Shown in pieces: positions 1 to 8,547 of a DNA stretch of 43,642 nt. Source of the DNA: Streptococcus mitis (GTDB lineage: Bacteria; Bacillota; Bacilli; Lactobacillales; Streptococcaceae); assembly GCF_946190275.1 (NCBI RefSeq), contig NZ_CAMHZQ010000015.1, forward strand, positions 1 through 43,642, read 5' to 3'. A program made the translations under genes and the position numbers. Each line of letters starts with the position of its first letter. Positions within the stretch are counted from its first letter, which is position 1. The notes under the pieces were generated by a model. The model was not told the origin of the DNA. It worked only from the letters and a program-made list of their open reading frames with translations, and made no database searches.

Positions 1-3000
1 TCTTCTTGAGCTTTCTTAACCTTATCTACTTCTGCTTTCTTATCTGCTTTTTGTTGATCTGTTAAGTTTTTATCTGCGTCAATTTCTGCTTTTTCTTTGT
101 TAGCTGCTTCTGTTAAGTCCGCTTTCGCTTTTTCTTTAGCTTTGTCTAATGATTTTTCTGCTTCAGTTTTCGCTTCTACAGTCTTAGATGCAGGCAGTTC
201 ATTTTGTGATTTGTCAGAGTACGTTACAGTTACTTTCCCTGTATTGTCTACTGAAATTTGATTATCAGTTAAGTTTGTGTTTGCTTTCTTAACTGCTGCT
301 TTAACGGCTGCTTTTTCATCTTCTGATAGATTAGCAACATTATTAACTTTTACTTTTTCTGGATCATTTAGTGGAGATTTCGCAGCATCAGTTCCTTCTA
401 CTGGTACATCAACTGTTCTTGTAATACCATCGTGAGTGACTGTTACTGGTACAACTTTCTTATCGCCTTTTTCTGCAATAGCTCCGTATTCTACAGAATA
501 AGTATCATCTAAATCGTTACCGTTTGCTGTTACTTGAGCTTTTACTGCATCTTTATCGGCTTGTTCTGTTAAGCTTTCTCCTACTTTAGGTACAACAGAT
601 ATTTTTGCTGCTCCATCTTTCACTGCTAAAGTGAAGTCTTCTGCTTTACCTGACAAAGCTAAACGTGCTTGTTTTAGTGTTTCTAGTGCATTATCTACGT
701 CTGTTTGTGTTGCATCTTGCTTATCATACACTTTTTGAGCATTTGCTAAAGCATCATCGTAAGCTTTTTTCTTAGCAGCATCTGTCTCTTTAGCATAAGC
801 TGGTGATTTTTTAACCGCATCATCTGTGTTCAAGTCAAGTTCTGCTTTCAAAGCATCTTTAGATACAGGAACAGCAACTTTTTCACCTGTAAGAGCTTCT
901 ATAGCTTTTGCTAAATTGTCAATTAAAGTAGCTACTTCTGATGTGCCAGCTGCATTTTCTGGCTCAGCCGTTGTTTTATCAGCTACTTTTGAAGCAGCAG
1001 CATTTGCTGTGTCAAAAGCATCTTTCTTATCTTGAGTTGCTGTATTATATTTTTCAGATCCTTTAACTTCTTTAGCTTTTTCTACTAATTTTTGTAGAGA
1101 ATCCATTTTAGAATCTAAACCTTGAGCAATTGACACAATATTATCTACTTCAGCTTTGTTTCCTGCAGCATCAACTTGTGTTTTCAATTCTGCTTTTTGT
1201 GCAGCATTTAAGTGTTCAAGCGCATCAATTTTTGCTTTTGCTGTATCACGATACGCTTTTACTTCCGCATCCTTCACAATATCTTCCAATTGATCTCTTG
1301 TTGTTGCTGCATCAATTTGTTTCTTATACTCATCTCTTTGAGCATCTGTTAGACCAGGAACTTGATCAATTTTCTTCTTATACTCATCTTTTAAAGCATC
1401 AGTTTTAGCTTTTTCAGCATCATGAGTTTTTTTAGATTTTTGATTTAGCGCATCTTCAATTACTTTAGCAATTGCTTCCTGTGTAGTAGCATTTTGAATT
1501 TGTTCTTTATACTGAGCTGCTGTTGGATTTTCTAAATATCCTGCTTGCCCACCATTTTTATCGATTTCATCAATGATCGCTTTTGCTTTTTCTTTTGTTT
1601 TTTCTAATGCTTTGTCTAAAATTTTATCGACAAGACCTTTTGTATGTTCAATAGGAGTAGCAGTCCCTTCAGTTGGGTCTGTCATTACTACTGCCGATAC
1701 TTGATCTACTAGTTCTTTTTTCTCTGCTGTTGTTAAGTAAGGATTGTTATTAATTTTTTCCTTCACTTCACGTTTTTTAGTTTCTAATGCTTTCTCATTT
1801 TCACTATTTTTAGCAACAGCTTCTTCTACAACAGCATTGACACTTTCTTGAGTCGTTTTATCTTTTAATTTTTCTTTAAATGCTTGTTTTTCTTTTGGAG
1901 ATAAATAATTTAAATTATCAATTGCCGCTTCAGCATCCTTTTTAGCTAAATCTAGCGCACTAGTTCCCTCTTTATAATAAAGGTCTGAAGTTGGAATAGT
2001 GTATACTCCAGAGTATCCTGCATCTCTTGATAACATGACAGTAGAACTGTTTGGTTTAAACCCTATATGTGTTCCTATATTTTTGGCATTTGCTGTATTA
2101 TCATCATAGGCAAACCATTTATTTCCCTTGTCATCCTGAAGTATTCCACCCTCGAAATCAAGGTCGCTTTTACCACTGTGATACTGTAAATTCTCTACTC
2201 CGATTCCATTTGCTTTTAAAAATGATTTGATAGCTGCTTTCTTTTCTTCTTCAGTTATTTGATCCATATTTTTCACAGGTACTGGCGCAATGTCATACTC
2301 ATATCCATTACCCTGTCTATGCGTGTTTGTTTCTGTCACTTTATAAACAAGCGATGTACCTGGAATAACATCTCTACTATTATCAGAATAAATAATTGTT
2401 GCTGTTCCATCATCATCTATAAGAATCGATTCTGTTTTGTCTTCACTTTTAAGGTTTTCTATTAATTTATTCTTCCCTGTTCTTGCTACTGAAGTTACAT
2501 TTTCTTTATTTGCACTCCAAATTCTATCTCTAACAATATTTTTTTCTTTCTCTGTTAATTTATTTGGATTTCCTACTGTAGCACGAGTTGGTGTTGATGG
2601 TTCAAAAATTTCATTTAATTTATATAGACTTGGAACTGGTGCTAATACAGTTTTGTAATGTTGCATCATTCGAGCAATCCCAACCCTAAAACCTGCTCCA
2701 AATTCTAAAGTACTACGATCATTACCGAAAGTTGGATCGGCAACTTCATATACGGCTGTTATCGTAGCTCTTTCAATTCCTCCACGTTCCCAATCGACAT
2801 ACATCGTTTTTGTGTTTGTACGGAAGTTCTCATAAATTGCTTGTTCATATGGATCATCTGAGATTCTATCCCCAATATGATACCAAAACTTATTCGCAAA
2901 ACTTCCGCTATATTCTCGGTAAGATTCACCTGTTGTTTCATTATAAGATTCCCACTTAGTATCATTACCGTGGAAATCAGGTGTTGTATAAGCTCTATTG

Positions 3001-3551
3001 ATGTCATCTTCTGTTTGGAAACGTGAATTAATCGAATTTGATAACGAACCGAATTTTTTATTTTTATTCCAGCTTTCCATTACATAAACTGGACGTCCAT
3101 CATTTTTCTTTAATGTAATTTCTTTAGGTTCTTTTAATCCTATCGGTGTTGTGAACCAAAAACGTGGACGGTGTCCTCCAAATCCAGTTACACTACTTCC
3201 ATCAGCTCCACCGTTATAAGTATAAGTTACTTTAACAATTGGATTTTCGCGAGTGTATTGTGACCAGTCTACATCGATTCCAATTTCTTTATCTACATTT
3301 ACTTTTGATCCAATTTGAATACCGTCTGCACTTTCAGGAGTTTCTCCAGAATTAGAATATAACGATACAATACCGTCTTCGCCATTTAATTGTTTAAATG
3401 CCGCATCTACAATGTTCGGATTTATAGCTACCCCAACTAAAGATGCCCCAATCAAACACGACGCTGCTCCAAAGCTAAACTTTCTAATCGAAAATTTTTC
3501 CACACGCTGCCACATCTGCTTAGAGCGTTTCTGAGTTCTCTTGTACTTCAT
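1..3551 (-). CDS. YSIRK-type multidomain surface protein, C-terminus outside window
   Basis: Open reading frame from ATG at 3551 running off the left edge: 1183 complete codons, no stop. RBS GGAG lies 8 nt before the ATG. Residues about 17-42 form a YSIRK-like signal peptide (FSIRKFSFGAAS, then a hydrophobic stretch). Residues 45-540 are an N-terminal region I do not recognise. From about 546 to 800 come several helical GA-like modules with the recurring pattern L(T/N)xAQ(K/R)xE(L/Y)KxQ(I/V)(D/N)AA. A FIVAR-like segment follows (815-885), then two beta-type Rib/alpha-like segments (about 975-1120), then a Lys/Ala/Glu-rich DUF1542-like repeat at the truncated end. YSIRK proteins are normally exported at the septum and sortase-anchored; an LPxTG motif is expected outside the window but not seen. 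A role in adhesion or host-protein binding is inference. Confidence 0.9.
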   Translation of the reverse strand, partial: MKYKRTQKRSKQMWQRVEKFSIRKFSFGAASCLIGASLVGVAINPNIVDAAFKQLNGEDGIVSLYSNSGETPESADGIQIGSKVNVDKEIGIDVDWSQYTRENPIVKVTYTYNGGADGSSVTGFGGHRPRFWFTTPIGLKEPKEITLKKNDGRPVYVMESWNKNKKFGSLSNSINSRFQTEDDINRAYTTPDFHGNDTKWESYNETTGESYREYSGSFANKFWYHIGDRISDDPYEQAIYENFRTNTKTMYVDWERGGIERATITAVYEVADPTFGNDRSTLEFGAGFRVGIARMMQHYKTVLAPVPSLYKLNEIFEPSTPTRATVGNPNKLTEKEKNIVRDRIWSANKENVTSVARTGKNKLIENLKSEDKTESILIDDDGTATIIYSDNSRDVIPGTSLVYKVTETNTHRQGNGYEYDIAPVPVKNMDQITEEEKKAAIKSFLKANGIGVENLQYHSGKSDLDFEGGILQDDKGNKWFAYDDNTANAKNIGTHIGFKPNSSTVMLSRDAGYSGVYTIPTSDLYYKEGTSALDLAKKDAEAAIDNLNYLSPKEKQAFKEKLKDKTTQESVNAVVEEAVAKNSENEKALETKKREVKEKINNNPYLTTAEKKELVDQVSAVVMTDPTEGTATPIEHTKGLVDKILDKALEKTKEKAKAIIDEIDKNGGQAGYLENPTAAQYKEQIQNATTQEAIAKVIEDALNQKSKKTHDAEKAKTDALKDEYKKKIDQVPGLTDAQRDEYKKQIDAATTRDQLEDIVKDAEVKAYRDTAKAKIDALEHLNAAQKAELKTQVDAAGNKAEVDNIVSIAQGLDSKMDSLQKLVEKAKEVKGSEKYNTATQDKKDAFDTANAAASKVADKTTAEPENAAGTSEVATLIDNLAKAIEALTGEKVAVPVSKDALKAELDLNTDDAVKKSPAYAKETDAAKKKAYDDALANAQKVYDKQDATQTDVDNALETLKQARLALSGKAEDFTLAVKDGAAKISVVPKVGESLTEQADKDAVKAQVTANGNDLDDTYSVEYGAIAEKGDKKVVPVTVTHDGITRTVDVPVEGTDAAKSPLNDPEKVKVNNVANLSEDEKAAVKAAVKKANTNLTDNQISVDNTGKVTVTYSDKSQNELPASKTVEAKTEAEKSLDKAKEKAKADLTEAANKEKAEIDADKNLTDQQKADKKAEVDKVKKAQE

Positions 3552-3652
3552 TATTTGATCTCCATTTTTTATTTTTATTTCTTCTTATTCAAAAATCTGA
3601 TAAATAATAATGATATTTTATTATGGTATTTTCATTTTAGGAAATAAGAATT

Positions 3653-3688
3653 CACGTACATTATAGCATGAAATCCCCCCCCCGTCCA
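3653..3688 (-). promoter_or_regulatory. Surface-protein promoter with homopolymeric spacer
   Basis: On the minus strand TATAAT (3660-3665) is preceded by TGC, a perfect extended -10. Exactly 17 nt upstream is TGGACG (3683-3688), 4/6 to TTGACA. Eight of the nine G residues of a G9 tract fill the -35-proximal half of the spacer; the first G is the last base of the -35. The predicted start point is near 3653, giving a leader of about 100 nt. The rest of the intergenic region, 3689-3880, is AT-rich with nothing else recognised. Confidence 0.75.
3675..3683. repeat. C9/G9 mononucleotide tract
   Basis: Nine consecutive C on the plus strand (G on the coding strand of the surface protein) in otherwise AT-rich intergenic DNA. 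Its length sets the -35/-10 spacing of the adjacent promoter. Tracts of this length are prone to slipped-strand change. Confidence 0.95.
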
Positions 3689-3880
3689 CTTTTAACCTAA
3701 TTTTTTTCATTATTTAGAGTGCGGAGAAATTTACCCTATTTGCTATTTTTTTATTTATAATCGCTTATACCATTTTATGAATTTTAATTGATTTCTATCC
3801 AAGAATATAACATAATCCATTTGAGGTTTCTCGAGCCCTCCTCACCTCCAATTTATTCCGAACAAAACCATCATCCCTGC

Positions 3881-3909
3881 TTGACGATGCCCCTTCAAAG
3901 CAGTATAAT
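3881..3909 (+). promoter_or_regulatory. kimA promoter
   Basis: TTGACG (3881-3886), 17-nt spacer, TATAAT (3904-3909). The predicted start is near 3916, about 29 nt before the chosen ATG. This argues against the TTG at 3918, which would sit almost on the transcript end. Confidence 0.8.
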
Positions 3910-3944
3910 AGCACTTATTGAAATTTTCAGAAAAGGAAAATACC

Positions 3945-5789
3945 ATGTTTACAAAATTAAAACAGACCTTTATAGGTCGTCCTCTTAAGTCCTTAACCGA
4001 AGGCGAGGGGGGACTGCTGGGAAAAATGCAGGCCTTGGCCATGTTGTCAAGCGACGCTCTATCTTCCATTGCCTATGGGCCTGAGCAAGTAGTCCTCGTC
4101 TTGGCTAGTCTCTCTCCTCTTGCTATATGGTGGAGCCTTCCTATCGGCCTTTTTGTCCTCCTACTTCTGGCCAGCCTGACCGTTTCCTACCGTCAAATCA
4201 TCCATGCCTATCCTCAAGGAGGAGGGGCCTATATGGTTACTCGAGAAAATCTATCTCCCGAGCTAGGCTTGATCGCTGGAGGTAGTCTGCTGGTTGACTA
4301 CATGCTGACTGTGGCGGTATCGGTATCATCTGGAGCGGACGCTATCACAGCAGCTCTCCCTGCCCTCCACCCTTACAACCTTCACATCTCCATTTTTCTG
4401 GTTTGCTTGCTTATGCTTTTGAACTTACGGGGCTTGAAAGAATCTGCCAGCTCACTGATGATTCCTGTCTATCTCTTTATCATCAGTACTGTCTTTCTCT
4501 TGCTCTATGGAATTTTTCAACTAGTGACAGGTTCCCTCAGCTATCAGGCAACTTCTCCTATCGGGCATGCTGTACCGAGTCTGTCTATCGTTCTCATTCT
4601 AAGAGCCTTTACCAGTGGTTCTGCCTCTCTGACAGGGGTTGAAGCTATTTCAAATGCCGTTCCCTTTTTCAAGGCTCCAAAAGAAAAGAATGCCGCTCAA
4701 ACCTTGACCATTATGTCACTGATTTTAGGTTTCCTTTTTGCTGGTATCACCTTCCTAAACTACTGGATGGGGATTATGCCTCAACACGGAGAAACTATTC
4801 TTTCACAGATGGCTCAAGGCATCCTTGGCACTTCCTTCTTTGGCCACCTTGGCTATTATATCTTCCAATTCTCCACAGCCTTGATTTTGGCTGTAGCTGC
4901 AAATACTGGCTTTTCGGCCTTCCCTATGCTAGCTTACAATATGGCTAAAAACAAATACATGCCCCATCTCTTTATGGAAAAAGGAGACCGCCTAGGCTAC
5001 TCTAATGGAATTTTAACTCTGGCTTTTGGGGCTATGATTCTTCTTCTCATTTTTAATGGCAATACCGAACGTTTGATTCCTCTTTATACTATCGGGGTCT
5101 TCGTTCCCTTCGCCCTATCTCAGACTGGGATGATTCGTCATTGGAAAAAGGAAAAAGGGACCAACTTCTTAAAACCTGCTCTTGCTAATATCCTTGGGGC
5201 AATCATTTGCTACGCTATCGTGTTGATCCTGCTCTTTTTCCGTCTCAGTGATATCTGGCCTTTCTTCCCGATTATTCTCGTACTCACTCTACTCTTCTTG
5301 GCGATTCACAGTCATTACCAAAAAGTAGCCCAACAACTGCGACTCTATGAAGGCATCGAAAAACGTACCTACGATGGCAATCTTGTCCTCGTCCTAGTAG
5401 GAAATGTTACCCGCGTAAGTGTTGGAGCCATTAACTACGCTCAAAGTATCGGTGATGAAGTCTTAGCCATGCACATTTCTACTAAGGAAACAGCAGAAAA
5501 AGACCAAGAAATTCTCCAAGAATTTGTCGATTACTTCCCAACCATTACTCTGAAAAATATCAAGACCAGCTACCGCGACATCATCACCCCTACTGTCAAG
5601 TATGTCAAACGGATCTCTGAGGATGCCCAGAAAAAGAACTATACAGTCACTGTCCTGGTACCCCAGTTTATCCCTAATAAACCTTGGCAAAATATCCTGC
5701 ATAATCAGATGAGTCTCAAACTCAAATACGCCCTCCGTTGGCATCAAGACGTCGTTGTCGCTAGCTACTCTTATCACTTAAAAGAATAA
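3945..5789 (+). CDS. kimA: KimA-family potassium uptake permease
   Basis: 614-residue APC-superfamily membrane protein with about 12 hydrophobic segments up to residue ~465 and a cytoplasmic C-terminal domain of ~150 residues. It resembles Bacillus subtilis KimA (YdaO) along its length: FIGRPLKS near the start, LSSDALSSIAYGPEQ, YRQIIHAYPQGGGAY, SGSASLTGVEAISNAVP, LAANTGFSAFP, and a related C-terminal domain. KimA in Bacillus is a high-affinity K+/H+ symporter whose activity and expression respond to c-di-AMP; applying that here is inference. ATG 3945 is chosen over TTG 3918 because AAAGGA lies just upstream and the promoter starts transcription near 3916. It is monocistronic, followed by a terminator. 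Annotation pipelines often call it simply an amino acid permease. Confidence 0.88.
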   Translation: MFTKLKQTFIGRPLKSLTEGEGGLLGKMQALAMLSSDALSSIAYGPEQVVLVLASLSPLAIWWSLPIGLFVLLLLASLTVSYRQIIHAYPQGGGAYMVTRENLSPELGLIAGGSLLVDYMLTVAVSVSSGADAITAALPALHPYNLHISIFLVCLLMLLNLRGLKESASSLMIPVYLFIISTVFLLLYGIFQLVTGSLSYQATSPIGHAVPSLSIVLILRAFTSGSASLTGVEAISNAVPFFKAPKEKNAAQTLTIMSLILGFLFAGITFLNYWMGIMPQHGETILSQMAQGILGTSFFGHLGYYIFQFSTALILAVAANTGFSAFPMLAYNMAKNKYMPHLFMEKGDRLGYSNGILTLAFGAMILLLIFNGNTERLIPLYTIGVFVPFALSQTGMIRHWKKEKGTNFLKPALANILGAIICYAIVLILLFFRLSDIWPFFPIILVLTLLFLAIHSHYQKVAQQLRLYEGIEKRTYDGNLVLVLVGNVTRVSVGAINYAQSIGDEVLAMHISTKETAEKDQEILQEFVDYFPTITLKNIKTSYRDIITPTVKYVKRISEDAQKKNYTVTVLVPQFIPNKPWQNILHNQMSLKLKYALRWHQDVVVASYSYHLKE

Positions 5790-5856
5790 AGAAAAGGCCC
5801 TACCAGAATCAAAAGCGTCTGGTAAGGTCTTTTTTAAAATCCATACACTATGCTTA
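5786..5856. repeat. 71-bp direct repeat, copy 1
   Basis: Runs from the kimA stop codon through the terminator to the sequence CACTATGCTTA. It matches 6061-6132 over its whole length with scattered substitutions. Its right end touches the start of the BOX element. Confidence 0.75.
5794..5836 (+). terminator. kimA rho-independent terminator
   Basis: Arms 5794-5807 and 5818-5831 pair over 14 positions (one mismatch, one G-U), loop about 10 nt, followed by a T run. Confidence 0.85.
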
Positions 5857-6055
5857 TACTCTTCGAAAATCTCTTCAAACCACGTCAGCGTTGCCTTACT
5901 GTATATATGTTACTGACTTCGTCAGTTCTATCTGCAACCTCAAAACAGTGTTTTGAGCTGACTTCGTCAGTTTCATCTACAACCCAACCTCAAAGCAGTG
6001 ATTTGAGCAACCTGCGGCTAGCTTCCTAGTTTGCTCTTTGATTTTCATTGAGCAT
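5855..6055 (+). repeat. BOX element (A-B-B-C)
   Basis: Starts TATACTCTTCGAAAATC and ends TTTTCATTGAGCAT, the two ends of a BOX. Two boxB-like units (ACTTCGTCAGTT, then a CAGTG(T/A)TTTGAG hairpin core) lie inside. It fills most of the 366-bp gap between kimA and the lipoprotein gene, and no gene is seen there. Confidence 0.9.
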
Positions 6056-6060
6056 CAAAC

Positions 6061-6132
6061 ATAAAGAAAAGGCCCTACCAGAAGCAAGAAGCGTCTGGCA
6101 AGGGCTTTTTCTGAATCCAGCCACTATGCTTA
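6061..6132. repeat. 71-bp direct repeat, copy 2
   Basis: Second copy of 5786-5856 on the other side of the BOX. It carries its own hairpin and ends in the same CACTATGCTTA. Confidence 0.75.
6069..6110 (-). terminator. Terminator of the AliB-like gene (bidirectional)
   Basis: AAGGCCCTACCAGA (6069-6082) pairs with the segment 6094-6107. T-rich runs follow in both directions. It lies 46 nt past the lipoprotein stop codon. Confidence 0.8.
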
Positions 6133-6155
6133 ACTGAAAAGCGTGACTAGAAATA

Positions 6156-8120
6156 TCATTGAATATGGTTAGCTAAATCTTCCTGAGCTTTTTTATTTGA
6201 CTCAGCTTTTTCTTTTAGCCATTTTTCATAAAGTTCTTGGTACTGTTTAGCAGTTACTGGCTCTTTTTGCAATTCAACATATTTATAGTTGTCTGCATCT
6301 CCTTTGTGTCCAACGAATGAGAATGGTCCTGTAAACGGTACAGTCTTACGGAAGATTGGGTTGGCTCCACCACTTTGAACTGGCAGGAACAAGGCGCTAT
6401 CTGTCAACCAAGCTTGGGCTTCAGCATATTTTTCATAGCGAGCTTGAGTATCAGTGATTTCCGCATCAGCCTGATCCAAGAGTTTCTTGTAGTCAGAAAG
6501 ACCAATCTTGTCCTTGACTTCCTTGTCTTTTCCTTCAGACAAGCCCATGTTTTTCAACTGAGAACCTGTTTCTGGATCAAGGATCGCTAGGTAAGTCTTA
6601 GGATCTGAATAGTCTCCACCCCATCCTGAGATGTCGATATCGTAGTCTTTTTGTTCTGCCGTATCTGCAAAGTAGGTCGCCTGGTCTTTTTCATCTGGAG
6701 AAAGTTGGATAACATCAATGACTACATTCTCCTTACCAAGGGTTTCTTCCACTGTTTGTTTGAAAGATCCGGCCTGTTGCACATCTAACTTAGCAGTCTG
6801 GTCAACTGGCATATCCAAATGAATTGGGAAGGTTACTCCTTGAGCTTGCAGACTTTCTTTAGCCTTAGCAAACTTCTCTTTGGCCTTTTCAGGATTCAAG
6901 AAGGCTTGCTTACCATCGTTTAGGTTGATATTTGCCCAATCTTTACCGTAGTTGACAATTTTCTCATTGACAATGTCACCAAAGTTCTTATCGCCAACTT
7001 GGACAAAGTTACTTGGTGTAACTGTGTTACGCAAGATACGGTCTGCTCCATCTTCACCATTTGTCTGTGCTGCATAAGCATGACGGTCAAAGGCAAAGTT
7101 GATAGCCTGACGGAAATCTTTATTCTGCATAGCTGCGCGTGAATCTGTCTTTTCCTTATCAGACTGTTTCATAGTTTGCTTGTAGCTTTGACGATTAACG
7201 TTGAAAAGATAATAGAAAGTAACTGAGTTTTGTGGTGTGTAGGTAATCTTGTCCTCATTCCCCTTCTTGAGTTCAGCAAAGACTGAGCTTGTTGGGAAGA
7301 TACGGCCATCTGTATAATTACCATCCAAGAAACCTCTAGCAATGCTGTCTTGGTCAGAACCGTCAAAGAAAGAGAGTTTCACTTTCTCGATTTTAACATT
7401 GTCCTTATCCCAGTAATTAGGGTTTTTATCAAACTCAATCAAAGATTTTGATGAGAAAGATTTAAACAAGTAAGGACCATTTGACAAGATACTTGATGGT
7501 GTTACACTTCCAAAGTCATCTCCCTTAGACTTCAAGAAGGCTTCATTTACAGGATTAAGGATACTTGCTGTTGTTTTAGAGTTCCAATAAGTCTCAGGTT
7601 GGTTGAGAGTGTATTGTAGCGTGTAATCATCCACTGCCTTAACACCAACAGTTCCAAAATCGGATGATTGTCCTTCAACATAGTCTGCTAGACCCTTGAT
7701 AGAGTCTTGTACCAAGTACAAGTTTTCAGCCTTTTTATCAGCCGCATACTTGAGACCTGTCACAAAGTCATGAGCCGTTACATCCGCATACTCTTCTCCT
7801 TCAGAAGTGTACCATTTAGCTCCCTGACGGATTTTATAAGTGTAGGTCAAGCCATCTTTTGACACTGTCCATGACTCAGCCATAGATGGAATGAGATTGC
7901 CATACTGGTCATTTTCCAACAACCCATCAATCAAGTTGGTTGTGATACTAGATGTAGAGTCTCGTGTAGAGGTAATGTAATCCAAGGTATCAGGGTTGCT
8001 GACAAAGATATAAGAGTATGTCTTGTCTGCATTGCTTGATTGGGATGACCCACATGCCGCTAGAGCTAGACCTGCTGTCAAAGCCATAGCTCCAAAAAGC
8101 ATAACTTTTGATTTCTTCAT
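6156..8120 (-). CDS. AliB/AliA-like oligopeptide-binding lipoprotein
   Basis: 654 residues. A lipoprotein signal peptide ends in the lipobox LAAC (Cys23). The rest is the extracytoplasmic solute-binding protein family 5 fold seen in AmiA, AliA and AliB of pneumococcus: TYSYIFVSNPDTLDY, TNLIDGLLENDQYGN, DGLTYTYKIRQGAKW, NKDFRQAINFAFDR, RYEKYAEAQAWLTDSALF. These proteins capture peptides and hand them to the shared AmiCDEF permease, which is not encoded nearby, so this is an orphan binding protein. Identity to AliA, AliB or the AliB-like AliC/AliD cannot be settled by eye; several stretches look AliA/AliB-like but none is identical. Monocistronic, with its own promoter and terminator. Confidence 0.92.
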   Translation of the reverse strand: MKKSKVMLFGAMALTAGLALAACGSSQSSNADKTYSYIFVSNPDTLDYITSTRDSTSSITTNLIDGLLENDQYGNLIPSMAESWTVSKDGLTYTYKIRQGAKWYTSEGEEYADVTAHDFVTGLKYAADKKAENLYLVQDSIKGLADYVEGQSSDFGTVGVKAVDDYTLQYTLNQPETYWNSKTTASILNPVNEAFLKSKGDDFGSVTPSSILSNGPYLFKSFSSKSLIEFDKNPNYWDKDNVKIEKVKLSFFDGSDQDSIARGFLDGNYTDGRIFPTSSVFAELKKGNEDKITYTPQNSVTFYYLFNVNRQSYKQTMKQSDKEKTDSRAAMQNKDFRQAINFAFDRHAYAAQTNGEDGADRILRNTVTPSNFVQVGDKNFGDIVNEKIVNYGKDWANINLNDGKQAFLNPEKAKEKFAKAKESLQAQGVTFPIHLDMPVDQTAKLDVQQAGSFKQTVEETLGKENVVIDVIQLSPDEKDQATYFADTAEQKDYDIDISGWGGDYSDPKTYLAILDPETGSQLKNMGLSEGKDKEVKDKIGLSDYKKLLDQADAEITDTQARYEKYAEAQAWLTDSALFLPVQSGGANPIFRKTVPFTGPFSFVGHKGDADNYKYVELQKEPVTAKQYQELYEKWLKEKAESNKKAQEDLANHIQ

Positions 8121-8134
8121 GATTATTCTCCATT

Positions 8135-8181
8135 TTTCACAGTATGTGAAATATTATACACTATTTGAGCAAAAATATAAA
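8135..8181 (-). promoter_or_regulatory. Promoter and palindromic site of the AliB-like gene
   Basis: TTTATA (8176-8181), 17 nt, TATAAT (8153-8158) on the minus strand. Just downstream is a perfect 7-bp inverted repeat, TTTCACA-3nt-TGTGAAA (8135-8151), lying between the -10 and the RBS. It could be an operator or a 5' mRNA hairpin. Confidence 0.65.
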
Positions 8182-8207
8182 GTCTTTTTGAACTTTTTTA
8201 CAAAAAT

Positions 8208-8241
8208 AAAAATCAGTAGACTCGAGTTCCTACTGATTTTT
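8208..8241 (-). terminator. rpmH terminator
   Basis: Perfect 12-bp stem, AAAAATCAGTAG / CTACTGATTTTT, with a 10-nt loop, 18 nt after the rpmH stop codon. Confidence 0.85.
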
Positions 8242-8258
8242 GTTATGGTTCGTTTGGA

Positions 8259-8393
8259 TTATGCAGCCAAAACTTTGCGTCCTTTACGACGACGAGCTGC
8301 CAATACGCGACGACCGTTTTTAGTTGACATACGGTTACGGAATCCGTGTTTGCGCGCACGACGAAGTTTACTTGGTTGATAAGTACGTTTCAC
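8259..8393 (-). CDS. rpmH: 50S ribosomal protein L34
   Basis: 44 residues beginning [19 protein letters not shown] and ending [10 protein letters not shown], the full L34 length and sequence pattern, very Arg/Lys-rich. L34 is a small protein of the large ribosomal subunit. The start codon is GTG at 8393; GAGGAGG upstream supports it, and in-frame translation from there gives the conserved N-terminus. It has its own promoter and terminator, and is not next to rnpA or dnaA, as is usual for streptococci. Confidence 0.97.
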
Positions 8394-8467
8394 GATGAAT
8401 ACCTCCTCATAGATTTTGTATTCGTTTAGCCGGCTATAAAGTGATCAGTTACTAAACATACTTTACT

Positions 8468-8496
8468 ATTCTATCTGATTCTTTCACTTTTGTCAA
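8468..8496 (-). promoter_or_regulatory. rpmH promoter
   Basis: Consensus TTGACA (8491-8496), 17 nt, TAGAAT (8468-8473) on the minus strand. The leader is about 68 nt and contains the palindrome TAGCCGGCTA. Confidence 0.85.
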
Positions 8497-8547
8497 TAGC
8501 TCTAGGCAAATGTTTCCAGCTTTTTGGCGCTTTTTCGAATGTAAGCC

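Noticed and set aside
1..2000. CRISPR-like or tandem DNA repeats in the surface protein gene
   Set aside because: The modules are protein-level repeats (GA-like, DUF1542-like) with low DNA identity and no regular spacers; no CRISPR array is seen in the window.
3918..3944. TTG start for the KimA gene
   Set aside because: It lies about 2 nt after the predicted transcription start, whereas ATG 3945 has AAAGGA upstream and gives the family's N-terminus.
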